From contig NZ_LFQU01000015.1 in assembly GCF_001275135.1 (NCBI RefSeq), forward strand, positions 31,147 through 95,146: a stretch of 64,000 nucleotides of DNA, written 5' to 3'. Below the pieces are notes generated by a model. It made no database searches. It was not told the DNA's origin and saw only the letters and a list, made by a program, of their open reading frames with translations. Every line of letters begins with the position of its first letter. The first letter of the stretch is position 1. This document shows positions 1 to 9,599 of this stretch, in pieces. Source of the stretch: Xylanibacter rarus. GTDB taxonomy: Bacteria; Bacteroidota; Bacteroidia; Bacteroidales; Bacteroidaceae. The position numbers and the translations under genes are program-made.

Positions 1-1342
1 CTGCTACTTCAAGGACGTGAAGACGCCGTTCAGCCAGATGTACGCCACGAGCGAAGACGATGCCTACTGGGGATTCCTGAAGAGCGAGGGCAACGTATTT
101 GAGGGCAGCAGGGGCGAGGGTAACAGCAGCGGATTCGACGTGAGCCGCTACTATCAGTATGACTTCGCGATGGACGATGCGCAGAGCGTTCCGGGCCTGG
201 TGGCTCAGATGGGCTGCGTGGACGGTATAGAGAGCGACATCATTCCCTTTCCGGGCGACGGCGCAATAGGCGTTGTCAGAGGCACGCAGATAGCCTGCGG
301 CGACATAGAGGGCGCCACGGGTTATATATATAAGGTGGGCACTTCGCCCGATGCGCTCCAGCAGTGCGACCCTGCGGCGCTCGAGCTGCAGCCCGCCACG
401 ACATACTATTGGCAGGTTACGGTAGACGGAGGAGAATATTCGGGCAAGACTTCGGGCGTGTTCCGCTTCACCACAGCACCGGCCGAGGCCACATATCCTA
501 CGCCCTTTGACGGCGAGCAGCACGCTTCGCTGCGTGAGGTTGACGGCTCCACGTCGCCCTGCGTGCCGCTGAGCCTGCGCTGGCGCGAAGGCTTCGATGC
601 TGAGGGCTACACCGTGTATATGGGCACCGACAGCAGTCTTGACGACGCCGAGGCCAATTATGTCGAGACGGAGGAATGGCAGCCCGGCAGCCTGCGCTAC
701 GGTCAGACATATTATTGGCGCGTGGATGCCACCGCCGCCGACGGCTCTGTGGCTACGGGCGACGTGTGGAGCTTTACATCGGACATAAGCCATGCACATG
801 AAGGGCGCAACGAGGTGGAGCATGCCGTAAGGGGAGCGCTGTGCTTCCCTGAGCTCGACAACCAGCCTTCATGGATACTTGCCTCTAACGACTCGTGCAA
901 CGTGGGCGACCAGGGCCCCGGCTACATGAGCTTTGTGTGGGCCGGCGATGCTGCCGAATACGACATCACTACGGCCTACTTCGACGAGGCCTCGGGGCAG
1001 GGATGGTTTGGCCTGTACGTTGGCGAAGAGCTGAAAGACCAGTGGACGGCAAAGGCTAACAACAACAAGATGGCCACACGTGTTACCAGAAACGTGCCTC
1101 TCGATGCCGGCGACGAGCTGAGGATAGAGTTCTACACCAACGGCAACATGCGCTGCCGCACCGACTATATCGACATAGCGCCGTCGTCAGGCTCGTCGGG
1201 CATCGAGAGCATAGAAGGCCCGGCACAGCAGCAAGTGCGCATCTACTCGCTCGACGGCCGCTATCTCGGCAGCGACATCGGCAGGCTCGGCAAGGGCATA
1301 TACATCATTAACAACCGCAAGGTGGTTATATCAGGCAGATAA
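1..1342 (+). CDS. Secreted protein with Fn3-like modules and T9SS-type tail, 5' truncated by the window (possible pectate lyase-like)
   Basis: The reading frame is open from base 2 to the TAA at 1340-1342, so the true start lies upstream. The first ~65 residues (SQMYATSEDDAYW, GNVFEG, SRYYQYDF) look like the end of a parallel beta-helix polysaccharide lyase of the pectate-lyase kind; this is a tentative recognition. Two Fn3-like modules follow (ATGYIYKVGTSPD...TYYWQV and EGYTVYMGTDSSL...TYYWRV). Both carry the TYYW(Q/R)V strand common in Bacteroidetes surface enzymes. The last ~35 residues (VRIYSLDGRYLG...KGIYIINN) match a T9SS type-A sorting tail, so the protein is probably exported and surface-attached. 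A hairpin lies about 150 bp downstream. The enzymatic role is uncertain; the exported nature is well supported. Confidence 0.7.
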   Translation, partial: CYFKDVKTPFSQMYATSEDDAYWGFLKSEGNVFEGSRGEGNSSGFDVSRYYQYDFAMDDAQSVPGLVAQMGCVDGIESDIIPFPGDGAIGVVRGTQIACGDIEGATGYIYKVGTSPDALQQCDPAALELQPATTYYWQVTVDGGEYSGKTSGVFRFTTAPAEATYPTPFDGEQHASLREVDGSTSPCVPLSLRWREGFDAEGYTVYMGTDSSLDDAEANYVETEEWQPGSLRYGQTYYWRVDATAADGSVATGDVWSFTSDISHAHEGRNEVEHAVRGALCFPELDNQPSWILASNDSCNVGDQGPGYMSFVWAGDAAEYDITTAYFDEASGQGWFGLYVGEELKDQWTAKANNNKMATRVTRNVPLDAGDELRIEFYTNGNMRCRTDYIDIAPSSGSSGIESIEGPAQQQVRIYSLDGRYLGSDIGRLGKGIYIINNRKVVISGR

Positions 1343-2129
1343 CTGTCTGCAGCGGCAGCAGTGCCGCGGCTCTCTGCTTCGCATCTCGGTCCCGCAGGGA
1401 CAGGGCACGGGGCGGTCGGAGCAACGGCTATGCCAAACATCATGACATGGATTGTGAAACCATGTTTTTAACATTCTAGCAAATTTTGTTAACACTTCGT
1501 CTCGGCTTAAAATAGAGACGGAGTGTTAATGTTTTTAACCTTTCGCTCCGTTTTTCGGCTCTTTCCGTCCGTTTTCATGCCTTCTTCATCGCCGTTTGCC
1601 GCCTTTCATGTTGCAAAAGGTATCGTTTCGTATCGCAAAACATGGCCTTTTATGCCCCGAAACATGCCCTTTTGTAAGCCGAAAAGCCTTGTTTTGGCAG
1701 TCGTTTTGCAGTCGTTGAATTGCCGGTTGAATGTAACAGTCTGACATACAGCATGATATAAAAATGTCGGTTTTTACGCTTTTCTCTGCCAAACGCTTGC
1801 CGCTCTTGCAATATTTTCGTTTTAACTATTCTTAATTAACATAATTAACGATATTTTACTTGCATCAGTCCCTGTTTCCGTCCCTGCCCCTGCTGTTCTT
1901 CGCCGCATTGCTCTGCATGCTCATGAGGCAGCCTTTTCGCAGGTCGGCCGGCGCCGCCTTGTGGCTTGCTTAGGGCGTGTCGCATAGCCGTCTTTGCCGC
2001 CCCCGTTTCATGGTTGCCCGTGCTTATCCGCCGGCATGCTTATGCCGTAGGTAAGAGAGGCCGAAAGTTGCCATAAAGTCGCTTTCTCTATAAATATTGT
2101 ATTACAAACTGCATAAAAACCGCAAAATA
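1343..2129. other. Long intergenic region with hairpin and CTTTTGCA-type motifs
   Basis: No convincing gene. It holds a 15-bp hairpin (separate entry) and, at about 1608-1720, a run of short motifs alternating between (T)GCAAAAGG/CGCAAAAC and GGCCTTTT/CCCTTTTG. Similar runs occur at about 9950-10045 and 47825-47930. The short open frames here have no family resemblance and were left out. Confidence 0.6.
1489..1529 (+). terminator. Hairpin downstream of the first gene, possible terminator
   Basis: Left arm TTAACACTTCGTCTC (1489-1503) pairs with right arm GAGACGGAGTGTTAA (1515-1529) with one G-T wobble and an 11-nt loop. A short T-rich stretch (TGTTTTTAA) follows. It lies 147 bp after the stop codon, which is far for a simple terminator, so a structured regulatory element is also possible. 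Confidence 0.45.
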
Positions 2130-2161
2130 TTTGCTAACCTGCGATTTTATTGTTAATTTTG
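2130..2161 (+). promoter_or_regulatory. Promoter of the rimP-nusA-infB operon
   Basis: TTTG at 2130-2133, a 20-nt spacer, then TAATTTTG at 2154-2161. This is a full match to the Bacteroidetes -33/-7 consensus TTTG-N19/21-TAnnTTTG. Transcription should start near 2168, immediately before the leader hairpin and about 54 nt before the rimP ATG. Confidence 0.75.
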
Positions 2162-2174
2162 CAGCGTTCAGTGG

Positions 2175-2208
2175 AATGAGGGGCTTTACGAAGTCCCTCA
2201 TTTTATTT
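2175..2208 (+). promoter_or_regulatory. Leader hairpin ahead of rimP, terminator-like (attenuator or 5' stabiliser)
   Basis: AATGAGGGGCTT (2175-2186) pairs with AAGTCCCTCATT (2191-2202): 12 bp including one G-T pair, a TACG tetraloop, then TTATTTTA. It begins only about 7 nt after the predicted transcription start. It has the form of an intrinsic terminator but sits between promoter and gene. It could attenuate the operon (NusA is encoded in it) or protect the mRNA 5' end. Confidence 0.5.
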
Positions 2209-2221
2209 TAAATACCCGTTT

Positions 2222-2689
2222 ATGATAGACAAAAACGTAGTAAAAAATTTAGTTGACGAGTGGCTTAAGGACAAGGAGTATTTCCTGGTAGACATCGAAA
2301 TCAGCCAAGACGACAAGATTGTAGTTGAAATTGACCATGCCGACGGTGTGTGGATTGAAGACTGTGTGCAGCTCAGCCGCTTCATTGAGGACCATTTGAG
2401 CCGCGATGAAGAAGACTATGAGCTCGAGGTGGGCAGCGCCGGGCTGGGACAGCCCTTCAAGGTGCCGCAGCAGTATGTCAACTTTGTCGGAAAGGAAGTT
2501 GAGGTTCTCGACGCCGACGGCAAGAAGTTCCGCGGCGTGCTCAAGGCCGTTGACGGGCGCAACTTTACCGTAACGGTGAGAGAGAAGGTTAAGAAGGAAG
2601 GCTCAAAGCGCCCCGTGCTGACAGACGTAGACCACGATTTCAGCATGGACAGCGTTAAGTACACCAAGTATCTCATAAGCTTCAAGTAG
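2222..2689 (+). CDS. rimP: Ribosome maturation factor RimP
   Basis: 155 residues, the usual RimP length. RimP is a cytoplasmic factor needed for maturation of the 30S ribosomal subunit. The N-terminal alpha/beta domain (about 1-80) includes VDIEIS, VVEIDHADGVWIEDCVQLSRFIE and the hallmark YELEVGSAGLGQPFK, corresponding to the LEVSSPG(L/I)xRP motif of the family. The C-terminal SH3-like domain (about 85-155) follows. The gene is first in the order rimP-nusA-infB, which is conserved across bacteria, and this strongly supports the assignment. The ATG lies 54 nt after the predicted transcription start. The 97-nt gap to nusA contains no terminator. Confidence 0.95.
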   Translation: MIDKNVVKNLVDEWLKDKEYFLVDIEISQDDKIVVEIDHADGVWIEDCVQLSRFIEDHLSRDEEDYELEVGSAGLGQPFKVPQQYVNFVGKEVEVLDADGKKFRGVLKAVDGRNFTVTVREKVKKEGSKRPVLTDVDHDFSMDSVKYTKYLISFK

Positions 2690-2786
2690 GAGCAGCGCGC
2701 CCCGTGGCGCCGATATGTGCATGAGCCTAAGGCGGCACTGCCGCCCTGACAGATGATAATAATAAAATAAAAATATACAGACAGCT

Positions 2787-4055
2787 ATGGTAGCAAGAAA
2801 GAAAGAGGAAGAAACCGTGAGCATGGTTGACACCTTCAAAGAGTTTAAAGATACCAAGAATATCGACCGTACCACTCTGATGAGTGTGCTGGAAGAGAGT
2901 TTCCGCAACGTTATCGCGAAGATTTTTGGCAGCGATGAGAACTTTGACGTTATTGTCAACCCCGATAAAGGCGACTTCGAGATTTACCGCAACCGTATTG
3001 TTGTGGCCGACGGCGAGGTGAAAGACCAGAACAAGGAGATAGCCCTCAGCGACGCAATAAAGATTGAGCCCGACTATGAGGTGGGCGAGGAAGTGAGCGA
3101 GAAGGTTGACTTCAGCAAGTTTGGCCGCCGCGCCATCCTTAACCTCCGCCAGACACTGGCATCAAAGGTGCTCGAGCTTGAACACGACAGCCTCTACAAC
3201 AAGTATAAAGACCGCGTGGGCCAGGTTATCGCCGGCGAGGTATATCAGGTGTGGAAGCGCGAAGTGCTGCTCGTTGACGACGAGAACAACGAGCTCATCC
3301 TGCCCAAGTCGGAGCAGATACCTCACGATGTTTACCGCAAGGGCGAGACCGTGCGCGCCGTGATCAAGGAGGTGAACAACGAGAACAACAACCCGAAGAT
3401 CATACTTTCGCGCACAAGCAACATGTTCCTTGAGCGCCTGCTCGAGGCTGAGGTGCCCGAAATAGCCGACGGACTCATTACCATAAAGCGCATTGCCCGC
3501 ATGCCGGGAGAGCGCGCCAAGATAGCCGTTGAAAGCTATGACGACCGTATAGATCCGGTTGGAGCCTGCGTAGGTGTTAAGGGTAGCCGCGTTCACGGCA
3601 TCGTACGCGAGCTGTGCAACGAGAACATCGACGTTGTTAACTACACCGCAAACATCAAGCTCTTCATCCAGCGTGCGCTCAGTCCGGCAAAGATTTCGAG
3701 CATCAACGTTGACGAGGAGAACAAGAAGGCAGAGGTTTATCTCCGTCCCGAAGAGGTGTCTCTGGCCATCGGCCGCGGCGGTATGAACATCAAGCTTGCC
3801 AGCATGCTTACCGAATATACTATCGACGTATTCCGCGAGCTCGACGAGAGCGAGGTAGACGAGGACATCTATCTCGACGAGTTCTCTGACGAGATCGACC
3901 AGTGGATCATCGACTCTATCAAGGGCATTGGTCTCGACACCGCCAAGGCTGTGCTCAACGCTCCGCGCGACATGCTCGTAGAGAAAGCCGACCTCGAGGA
4001 AGAGACCGTTGACAACGTGCTGAAGATACTCAGAGCCGAGTTTGAAGGAAATTAA
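2787..4055 (+). CDS. nusA: Transcription termination/antitermination factor NusA
   Basis: 422 residues. NusA binds RNA polymerase and nascent RNA and modulates pausing, termination and antitermination. The N-terminal polymerase-binding domain (about 1-135) is followed by an S1 domain (about 145-210; GQVIAGEVYQVWKREVLLV...LPKSEQIP). KH1 and KH2 follow (about 240-350), with GACVGVKGSRVHGIVREL and the second KH loop VSLAIGRGGMNIKLA. A short helix-hairpin tail (IDSIKGIGLDTAKAVLNAPRD) ends the protein. It is shorter than E. coli NusA because the duplicated acidic C-terminal repeats are absent, as is usual outside Gammaproteobacteria. It lies between rimP and infB and is probably co-transcribed with both. 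Confidence 0.96.
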   Translation: MVARKKEEETVSMVDTFKEFKDTKNIDRTTLMSVLEESFRNVIAKIFGSDENFDVIVNPDKGDFEIYRNRIVVADGEVKDQNKEIALSDAIKIEPDYEVGEEVSEKVDFSKFGRRAILNLRQTLASKVLELEHDSLYNKYKDRVGQVIAGEVYQVWKREVLLVDDENNELILPKSEQIPHDVYRKGETVRAVIKEVNNENNNPKIILSRTSNMFLERLLEAEVPEIADGLITIKRIARMPGERAKIAVESYDDRIDPVGACVGVKGSRVHGIVRELCNENIDVVNYTANIKLFIQRALSPAKISSINVDEENKKAEVYLRPEEVSLAIGRGGMNIKLASMLTEYTIDVFRELDESEVDEDIYLDEFSDEIDQWIIDSIKGIGLDTAKAVLNAPRDMLVEKADLEEETVDNVLKILRAEFEGN

Positions 4056-4257
4056 GTAATTCATAGTTCATAATGCATAATTCATAATCAGGCCTCCGGG
4101 CTTTTGGGTTGGCATTATGAGGCTTTGGCCGCCGGACGGGCGCCAGTGGCGTCCGCCGGGTACAGATGCCAATTATGAATTATACACACTGGTGATATTT
4201 TACGAATTATGAATTATTAAACAAATTTCGGCAACAGCCAATTACTTAATTAAGAAA
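4056..4257. repeat. AT-rich repeat element between nusA and infB with AATTCATAAT inverted ends
   Basis: Copies of AATTCATAAT-type sequence at about 4057-4090 face ATTATGAATTAT-type copies at about 4169-4217. Between them is a GC-richer core (about 4091-4168) with CCGGGC and GCCGCCGG blocks that can fold. Related AT-rich words occur in the suf region at 34190-34262 and 37433-37553. It looks like a small non-coding interspersed element inserted in the operon, not a terminator. Confidence 0.5.
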
Positions 4258-7137
4258 ATGAGCATAAGATTAAATAAAGCAATACGAGAATTGAATATAG
4301 GACTCCAGACCGCAGTTGAGTTCCTGAGAAAAAGAAGTGACCTTGGAGAGGTCAAGGAAGAACTGAGCTTCAAGCTCAGCGACAGTCAGTATAACGCACT
4401 TGTTGAGGCTTTCAAGTCGGACAAGGAGGTGAGAAGCCAGGCCGAGAAGCTGTTGCTCAAGCATCCGAAGGAGAAGAAACGCCAGTCGGACGGCAACAAG
4501 GAGCGCCGGGCGGACAACGCTGTGAGAAGCGTAAAGCCGCAGAAATATACACCCCTTGGAAAGATTGACCTCGACAGCCTGGGCAAGAAGCCTGCCGCCA
4601 AACCGGCGGCGCCGGCCGAAAAGCCGCAGGAGGCTGCCGTTGCAGAACAGCCTAAGCCCGAGGTGAAAGAGTCTGCTGCCGCTACGGTGCAGGCCAAGAG
4701 CCAGGAGCCTAAGCCCGAACAGCCGGTTGCGGCGGCTGAAAAGAAGCCGGCAGAGCCAGCACAGCCCGCAGGCAATACTACAGCTGTTGTCGAAGAGAAG
4801 AAGACTGAGCCTGAAAAGGTTCAGCCCGAAGCAAAACCCGAGGCCAAGGCCGCAGAGCCGCAGGCACAGCAGCCGGCAGCACCCGAAAAGCCGGCAGAGC
4901 CGGAGCCCGTAAAGGAAGAGAGCAAAATCTTCACACTGAAGAGCGAGAAGAAGCTCGCACCGAAGGTGAACGTGCTCGGAAAGATTGACCTCGACTCGCT
5001 CAACCAGAGCACCCGCCCGAAGAAGAAGACCAAGGAGGAGCGCCGCAAGGAGCGCGAGGAGAAGGCCATGCAGGCTCATCCCGACGGAAAGAAGAAACGT
5101 TCGCGCATAACAAAGGAGCGCGTAAACATAGACCAGGCCGTTAAGCAGAACAACAACGGCGGTGGCGACAGCCATGCAGACAAGGGCAACGCCAAGAAGA
5201 AGAACCGCAAGCGCAACCACAAGCCGCTCGAGGTTAACGAGGAAGACGTTGCACGTCAGGTAAAGGAAACTCTGGCACGACTCACCAGCAAGGGCCAGAA
5301 CAAGAAGGGAGCCAAGTACCGCAAGGAGAAGCGCGAGGCCGCTCAGGAGCATCTGAAGGAGCAGCGCGCCGAGGCAAAGGCAGAGAGCAAGACGCTGAAG
5401 CTTACGGAGTTTGTAACCGTGAGCGAGCTTGCGAGCATGATGAACGTATCTGTAAACCAGGTAATCGGTACATGTATGAGCGTAGGCATCATGGTTTCTA
5501 TCAACCAGCGACTCGATGCCGAGACCATCAACCTTGTTGCCGACGAGTTCGGTTTCAAGACAGAGTATGTAAGTGCGGAAGTTTCTGAAGCCATAACCGA
5601 GGAGGAGGACGACGAGAACGATCTCGTGCCGCGCGCTCCTATCGTAACAGTGATGGGACACGTAGATCACGGTAAGACATCGCTCCTCGACCACATACGC
5701 AACACCAACGTGATTGCCGGTGAGGCAGGAGGCATCACGCAGCACATCGGAGCGTATAACGTTACGCTTGCCGACGGCCGCAAGATAACCTTCCTCGACA
5801 CCCCGGGACACGAGGCCTTCACCGCCATGCGTGCCCGCGGAGCTCAGGTAACCGACATCGCCATCATCATCATATCTGCCGACGACAGCGTCATGCCTAC
5901 CACACGCGAGGCCATCGCTCACGCTCAGGCAGCCAACGTTCCGATGGTGTTTGCCATAAACAAGATAGACAAGCCGGGAGCCAACCCGGACAAGATACGC
6001 GAAGACCTGGCCAACATGAACCTGCTCGTAGAGGAGTGGGGCGGTAAGTACCAGTGTCAGGAGATAAGTGCCAAGAAGGGCATCGGCGTTGACGACCTTC
6101 TGGAGAAGGTGCTTCTCGAGGCAGAGATGCTCGACCTCAAGGCCAATCCTAACCGCAAGGCTACGGGCAGCATCATCGAGTCGTCGCTCGACAAGGGCCG
6201 CGGATATGTGTCTACGGTGCTTGTAAGCAACGGAACACTGCGCGTAGGCGACAACGTGATAGCCGGAACAAGCTACGGCCGCATCAAGGCCATGTTCAAC
6301 GAGCGTAACCAGCGCATCGAGAAGGCATCTCCCGCAGAGCCTGCCATCATTCTCGGTCTTAACGGAGCGCCTACAGCCGGCGACACCTTCCATGTGCTTG
6401 AGACCGAGCAGGAGGCACGCGAGATAGCCAACAAGCGTCTGCAGCTGCAGCGCGAGCAGGGCTTGCGCACACAGAAGCGACTCACCCTCAGCGACATCAG
6501 CCACCGCATTGCCCTCGGTTCGTTCAAGGAGCTTAACATCATCGTCAAGGGTGACACCGACGGTAGTATCGAGGCTCTTAGCGACTCGTTCATCAAGCTC
6601 TCTACAGAGAAGATCAAGGTGGACGTAATCTACAAGGCCGTAGGTCAGATTTCAGAGAGCGACGTTACGCTTGCCGATGCTTCTGACGCCCTCATCGTGG
6701 GCTTCCAGGTTCGTCCTTCGGCAGCAGCCCGCAAGCTTGCCGACCAGGAAGGCGTTGAAATCAACACCTATTCGGTTATCTATGATGCCATAGAAGACGT
6801 CAAGTCGGCTATGGAGGGTATGCTCGAGAAGGTCAAGAAGGAGGTTGTTACCGGTCAGGTTGAGGTTCGTGAGGTTTACCACATCTCTAAGGTCGGAACC
6901 GTTGCCGGAGCTTATGTTACCGAAGGCAAGGTTCACCGCACCGACAAGGCGCGCGTCGTGCGCGACGGTATCGTGGTTCATACCGGCGAGATCAATGCCC
7001 TGAAGCGCTTCAAGGACGACGTCAAGGAGGTTGGCGTCAACTTCGAGTGCGGTATCAGTCTGGTCAACTTCAACGACATTCAGGTGGGCGATATCCTCGA
7101 GACCTTCATGGAGATTGAGGTTAAGCAGAAGCTATAA
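4258..7137 (+). CDS. infB: Translation initiation factor IF-2
   Basis: 959 residues. IF-2 is a GTPase that places initiator tRNA on the 30S subunit and promotes subunit joining. An N-terminal IF2_N helix (about 1-55) is followed by a long charged, Ala/Pro/Glu/Lys-rich linker (about 75-390) and a second IF2_N segment (about 400-450). The G domain follows: G1 GHVDHGKT 467-474, G3 DTPGH 514-518, G4 NKID 568-571, G5 SAKKG 604-608. Domains II, III and C2 complete the protein to [14 protein letters not shown]. The linker is lower in complexity than the rest and compositionally Lys/Pro biased, as is normal in Bacteroidetes IF-2. Start at ATG 4258. It is the last gene of rimP-nusA-infB and is followed by a strong terminator. 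Confidence 0.97.
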   Translation: MSIRLNKAIRELNIGLQTAVEFLRKRSDLGEVKEELSFKLSDSQYNALVEAFKSDKEVRSQAEKLLLKHPKEKKRQSDGNKERRADNAVRSVKPQKYTPLGKIDLDSLGKKPAAKPAAPAEKPQEAAVAEQPKPEVKESAAATVQAKSQEPKPEQPVAAAEKKPAEPAQPAGNTTAVVEEKKTEPEKVQPEAKPEAKAAEPQAQQPAAPEKPAEPEPVKEESKIFTLKSEKKLAPKVNVLGKIDLDSLNQSTRPKKKTKEERRKEREEKAMQAHPDGKKKRSRITKERVNIDQAVKQNNNGGGDSHADKGNAKKKNRKRNHKPLEVNEEDVARQVKETLARLTSKGQNKKGAKYRKEKREAAQEHLKEQRAEAKAESKTLKLTEFVTVSELASMMNVSVNQVIGTCMSVGIMVSINQRLDAETINLVADEFGFKTEYVSAEVSEAITEEEDDENDLVPRAPIVTVMGHVDHGKTSLLDHIRNTNVIAGEAGGITQHIGAYNVTLADGRKITFLDTPGHEAFTAMRARGAQVTDIAIIIISADDSVMPTTREAIAHAQAANVPMVFAINKIDKPGANPDKIREDLANMNLLVEEWGGKYQCQEISAKKGIGVDDLLEKVLLEAEMLDLKANPNRKATGSIIESSLDKGRGYVSTVLVSNGTLRVGDNVIAGTSYGRIKAMFNERNQRIEKASPAEPAIILGLNGAPTAGDTFHVLETEQEAREIANKRLQLQREQGLRTQKRLTLSDISHRIALGSFKELNIIVKGDTDGSIEALSDSFIKLSTEKIKVDVIYKAVGQISESDVTLADASDALIVGFQVRPSAAARKLADQEGVEINTYSVIYDAIEDVKSAMEGMLEKVKKEVVTGQVEVREVYHISKVGTVAGAYVTEGKVHRTDKARVVRDGIVVHTGEINALKRFKDDVKEVGVNFECGISLVNFNDIQVGDILETFMEIEVKQKL

Positions 7138-7179
7138 CATAACGAGTGATTTTTCTTTCACAAATAGATTCTTCATTAT

Positions 7180-7211
7180 GCGCCGTTCCTTTTAAGGGGC
7201 GGCGCTTTTTT
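7180..7211 (+). terminator. Intrinsic terminator after infB
   Basis: A 12-bp stem (left arm 7180-7191 starting GCGCCG; right arm 7194-7205 ending CGGCGC, with two G-T pairs) and a 2-nt loop are followed by six T residues (7206-7211). It ends the rimP-nusA-infB transcript 43 bp after the infB stop. Confidence 0.85.
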
Positions 7212-7249
7212 GTGCCGTGAAATTTTATTCATATTTAATTCACTATTAT

Positions 7250-7280
7250 TTTGCGCCATACACTATTTATACTATATTTG
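7250..7280 (+). promoter_or_regulatory. Promoter of the porin gene
   Basis: TTTG at 7250-7253, 19-nt spacer, TATATTTG at 7273-7280: a complete Bacteroidetes-type promoter. The predicted start is near 7287, giving a leader of about 34 nt before ATG 7321. Confidence 0.7.
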
Positions 7281-7320
7281 CACTCGTTTAATGCGATTAA
7301 CCTAAATTCTGATATAATAA

Positions 7321-8346
7321 ATGAAAAAGCTTATCGGTGCCGTTTTGTTCGGTGCGTGTGTCCTGACCGCCAATGCGCAGGACGAAATACTGAGGCTGAA
7401 GATGCTTACAAGGGTCGACTACCAGAGAGAATACATCAACGGTGAGGCCATACACGACAACTCCGGCTTTAAGGGAAAATATCTTATGTTTGCCATAGAC
7501 GGAAAGATAGACGAGCATTTCTCTTATGCCTATCGCCAGCGTCTTAACGTGGGTCATTCAGACATGAGCTTCTTTGATGCTACTGACTGGGCCCGCGTAG
7601 TATATACTCCCGACGGCCAGTGGGAGTTCTCGGCAGGTAAGGATGTCGTCGCTGTGGGCGGATATGAGTATGACAAGAACCCCGTGGACGTCTACGCAGC
7701 ATCTGAATACTGGAACAACATATCGCCCTTCCAGCTCGCGGCCACTGTCAGCTACACCACGCCAGGCAGGCACAGCAAGTTTATAGCGCAGTGCAGCCAG
7801 AGCATCTACCGCTCCAATGCTCCCGACATGTATTCGTATAACCTTATGTGGATAGGCAACCACGGCTGCCTGGGCACGATGTATTCGGCCAACCTTGTTG
7901 AATATATGCCCGGCAAGTATATCAGCTATCTTGCTCTCGGCCATAAGCTAACGCTCGGCAAGCTGTGCATCGAGGCCGACTTTATGAACCGCGCCTCGTC
8001 GGGGCACACATTCCTGTTTAAAGACTGCTCTATAATGGCAGAGCTTGCCTATCGCCCGATAGAGAAGCTTAATCTGCTCGGCAAGGTTACTTACGATGTA
8101 AACCATACGGGCAAGGATGCCGACTATTCGGTGTACGACGGCACGGAGCTTACATCAGTTGGCGGCGGCGTTGAGTTTTATCCGCGCGACAACATCCGCC
8201 TGCACGCCATGTATGCCCATACGTTCGGCACCAACGGCAACCCCGAAGGCACCATGAAGCCCGGACGCGACTATATGAGCGTAGGCCTTACGTGGAACGT
8301 CAACCTGCTTAGCCTGAAGAATCCCTGGAAGAAAGACGACAACTAA
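7321..8346 (+). CDS. Putative outer-membrane porin (phosphate-selective porin O/P-like)
   Basis: 341 residues. The signal peptide MKKLIGAVLFGACVLTANAQ ends at a typical AxA/Q cleavage site. The mature part is rich in alternating aromatic/polar strands (YLMFAIDGKIDEHFSYAYRQRLN, SKFIAQCSQSIYR, ISYLALGHKLTLGKLCIEADFMNR, IRLHAMYAHTFG). This is the pattern of a 12-18-stranded beta-barrel, with a spaced resemblance to the OprO/OprP-like porins annotated widely in Bacteroidales. Probable role: a passive or selective channel in the outer membrane. It has its own promoter. The downstream Gate-domain membrane protein starts about 107 bp later and may be co-transcribed, suggesting an outer-plus-inner-membrane uptake pair, but the substrate cannot be read from sequence. 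Confidence 0.7.
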   Translation: MKKLIGAVLFGACVLTANAQDEILRLKMLTRVDYQREYINGEAIHDNSGFKGKYLMFAIDGKIDEHFSYAYRQRLNVGHSDMSFFDATDWARVVYTPDGQWEFSAGKDVVAVGGYEYDKNPVDVYAASEYWNNISPFQLAATVSYTTPGRHSKFIAQCSQSIYRSNAPDMYSYNLMWIGNHGCLGTMYSANLVEYMPGKYISYLALGHKLTLGKLCIEADFMNRASSGHTFLFKDCSIMAELAYRPIEKLNLLGKVTYDVNHTGKDADYSVYDGTELTSVGGGVEFYPRDNIRLHAMYAHTFGTNGNPEGTMKPGRDYMSVGLTWNVNLLSLKNPWKKDDN

Positions 8347-8453
8347 AGACCGTTCTTTCTGACTGTTATACTGTCGTCCGGCTGTCCTGACACAGCGGCA
8401 TGCGGCCGGACGCCTTGCAGAACAAAAGATATAACTTAACCTTAATAACTGCT

Positions 8454-9599
8454 ATGATGAAGACAATGTTAAAGAGAGTCTGGCAGGCCATACCGAGCGG
8501 AATAGTCTGTCTGTGCGTAATTTTTGCGCTTTTCGGTTACATCGGTTCAATCATGGGCGTGCCCAATATGCTTAACACCATAATGAAGACCGCCCACGAC
8601 CTTCTGCTCAACACCGTGTTTTATCTCATGGGCATCTGCGTCATCACGGGCGCCATAGGCCGCCTGTTTGTAGAGTTCGGCGTGGTGAGCCTGCTCGAGA
8701 AGCTGCTCCGCCCGCTCATGCGTCCGCTTTTCAATCTGCCCGGAGTGGCATCGCTCGGAGCCGTAATGACCTTCCTGTCGGACAATCCGGCCATCATCTC
8801 GCTGTCGCAGGACAAGCGCTTCAGCAGTTATTTCAAGAAATATCAGTTTATCTCGCTCACCAACTTCGGAACGGCCTTCGGTATGGGTCTGCTCGTCATG
8901 GTGTTCATGGTGGGGCAGGGCTTCTACATCGAGCCTCTGATAGGCCTCTTCGGAGCCTTTGTCGGCTGCATCGTGTCCACTCGCCTCATGCAGCGCAAGA
9001 TTCTGAAGGCATATCCGCAGTATGCCGAAGAGCAGGTGTGCGACCCGCATGAGGTGGAGGAAGAGGAGCAGAAGGAAGAGCAGAAGAGCCTGTTCCTGCG
9101 CACGCTCAACTCGCTTCTCGACGGCGGACGCACTGGTGTAGACATCGGCATAGCCATCATTCCCGGTGTGCTCATTATATCTACGCTCGTCATGATGCTA
9201 ACGTTCGGCGCCGGAGCCAACGGCTACGACGGCTCGCCGTATCAGGGCGTAGAGCTTCTGCCGTGGCTCGCCAACAAGATCGACTTCCTGTTTGCGTGGC
9301 TTTTCGGCTTCAACGACCCGCATCAGGTGGCATTCCCCATAACAGCTCTCGGCGCAGTTGGCGCGTCGCTCGGTCTTATACCCGGCTTTATGAGCGCCGG
9401 ATGGGTAGACGGCAACGCCATAGCCGTGTTCACAGCCATCGGAATGTGCTGGAGCGGATACCTCAGCACACATACAGCCATGCTCGATTCTCTCGGCTAT
9501 CGCGAGCTGACGTCCAAGGCCATTGTTTCGCATACCATCGGCGGCATTGCAGCCGGCATGGTGGCGCATTGGACTTATGTGCTGGTGATGCTGATATAA
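8454..9599 (+). CDS. Nucleoside-recognition (Gate) domain membrane protein, SpmA/SpmB-like
   Basis: About 381 residues from ATG 8454. The frame is open from 8400, but those 18 residues are polar and precede a Met-Met that opens directly into an amphipathic segment and the first membrane helix. At least eight hydrophobic segments are visible (IVCLCVIFALFGYIGSIMG; LLLNTVFYLMGICVITGAIG; FGMGLLVMVFMVGQGFYIEP; IGIAIIPGVLIISTLVMML; TIGGIAAGMVAHWTYVLVML). Conserved-looking motifs are SDNPAIISLSQDKRF and NFGTAFGMG. This is typical of nucleoside-recognition/Gate proteins, a family of uncertain transport function. A charged cytoplasmic loop (EVEEEEQKEEQK) splits the two halves. It follows the porin. 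The structured GTGACGAGT element begins right at its stop codon. Confidence 0.7.
   Translation: MMKTMLKRVWQAIPSGIVCLCVIFALFGYIGSIMGVPNMLNTIMKTAHDLLLNTVFYLMGICVITGAIGRLFVEFGVVSLLEKLLRPLMRPLFNLPGVASLGAVMTFLSDNPAIISLSQDKRFSSYFKKYQFISLTNFGTAFGMGLLVMVFMVGQGFYIEPLIGLFGAFVGCIVSTRLMQRKILKAYPQYAEEQVCDPHEVEEEEQKEEQKSLFLRTLNSLLDGGRTGVDIGIAIIPGVLIISTLVMMLTFGAGANGYDGSPYQGVELLPWLANKIDFLFAWLFGFNDPHQVAFPITALGAVGASLGLIPGFMSAGWVDGNAIAVFTAIGMCWSGYLSTHTAMLDSLGYRELTSKAIVSHTIGGIAAGMVAHWTYVLVMLI

Noticed and set aside
3162-4064. 300-codon minus-strand frame opposite nusA
   Set aside because: Shadow frame of nusA with no recognisable protein features.
4270-6504. 744-codon open frame on the minus strand opposite infB
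   Set aside because: It is the antisense shadow of the infB frame: Leu/Arg/Cys-rich, no start context, no family resemblance. infB itself is unmistakable.
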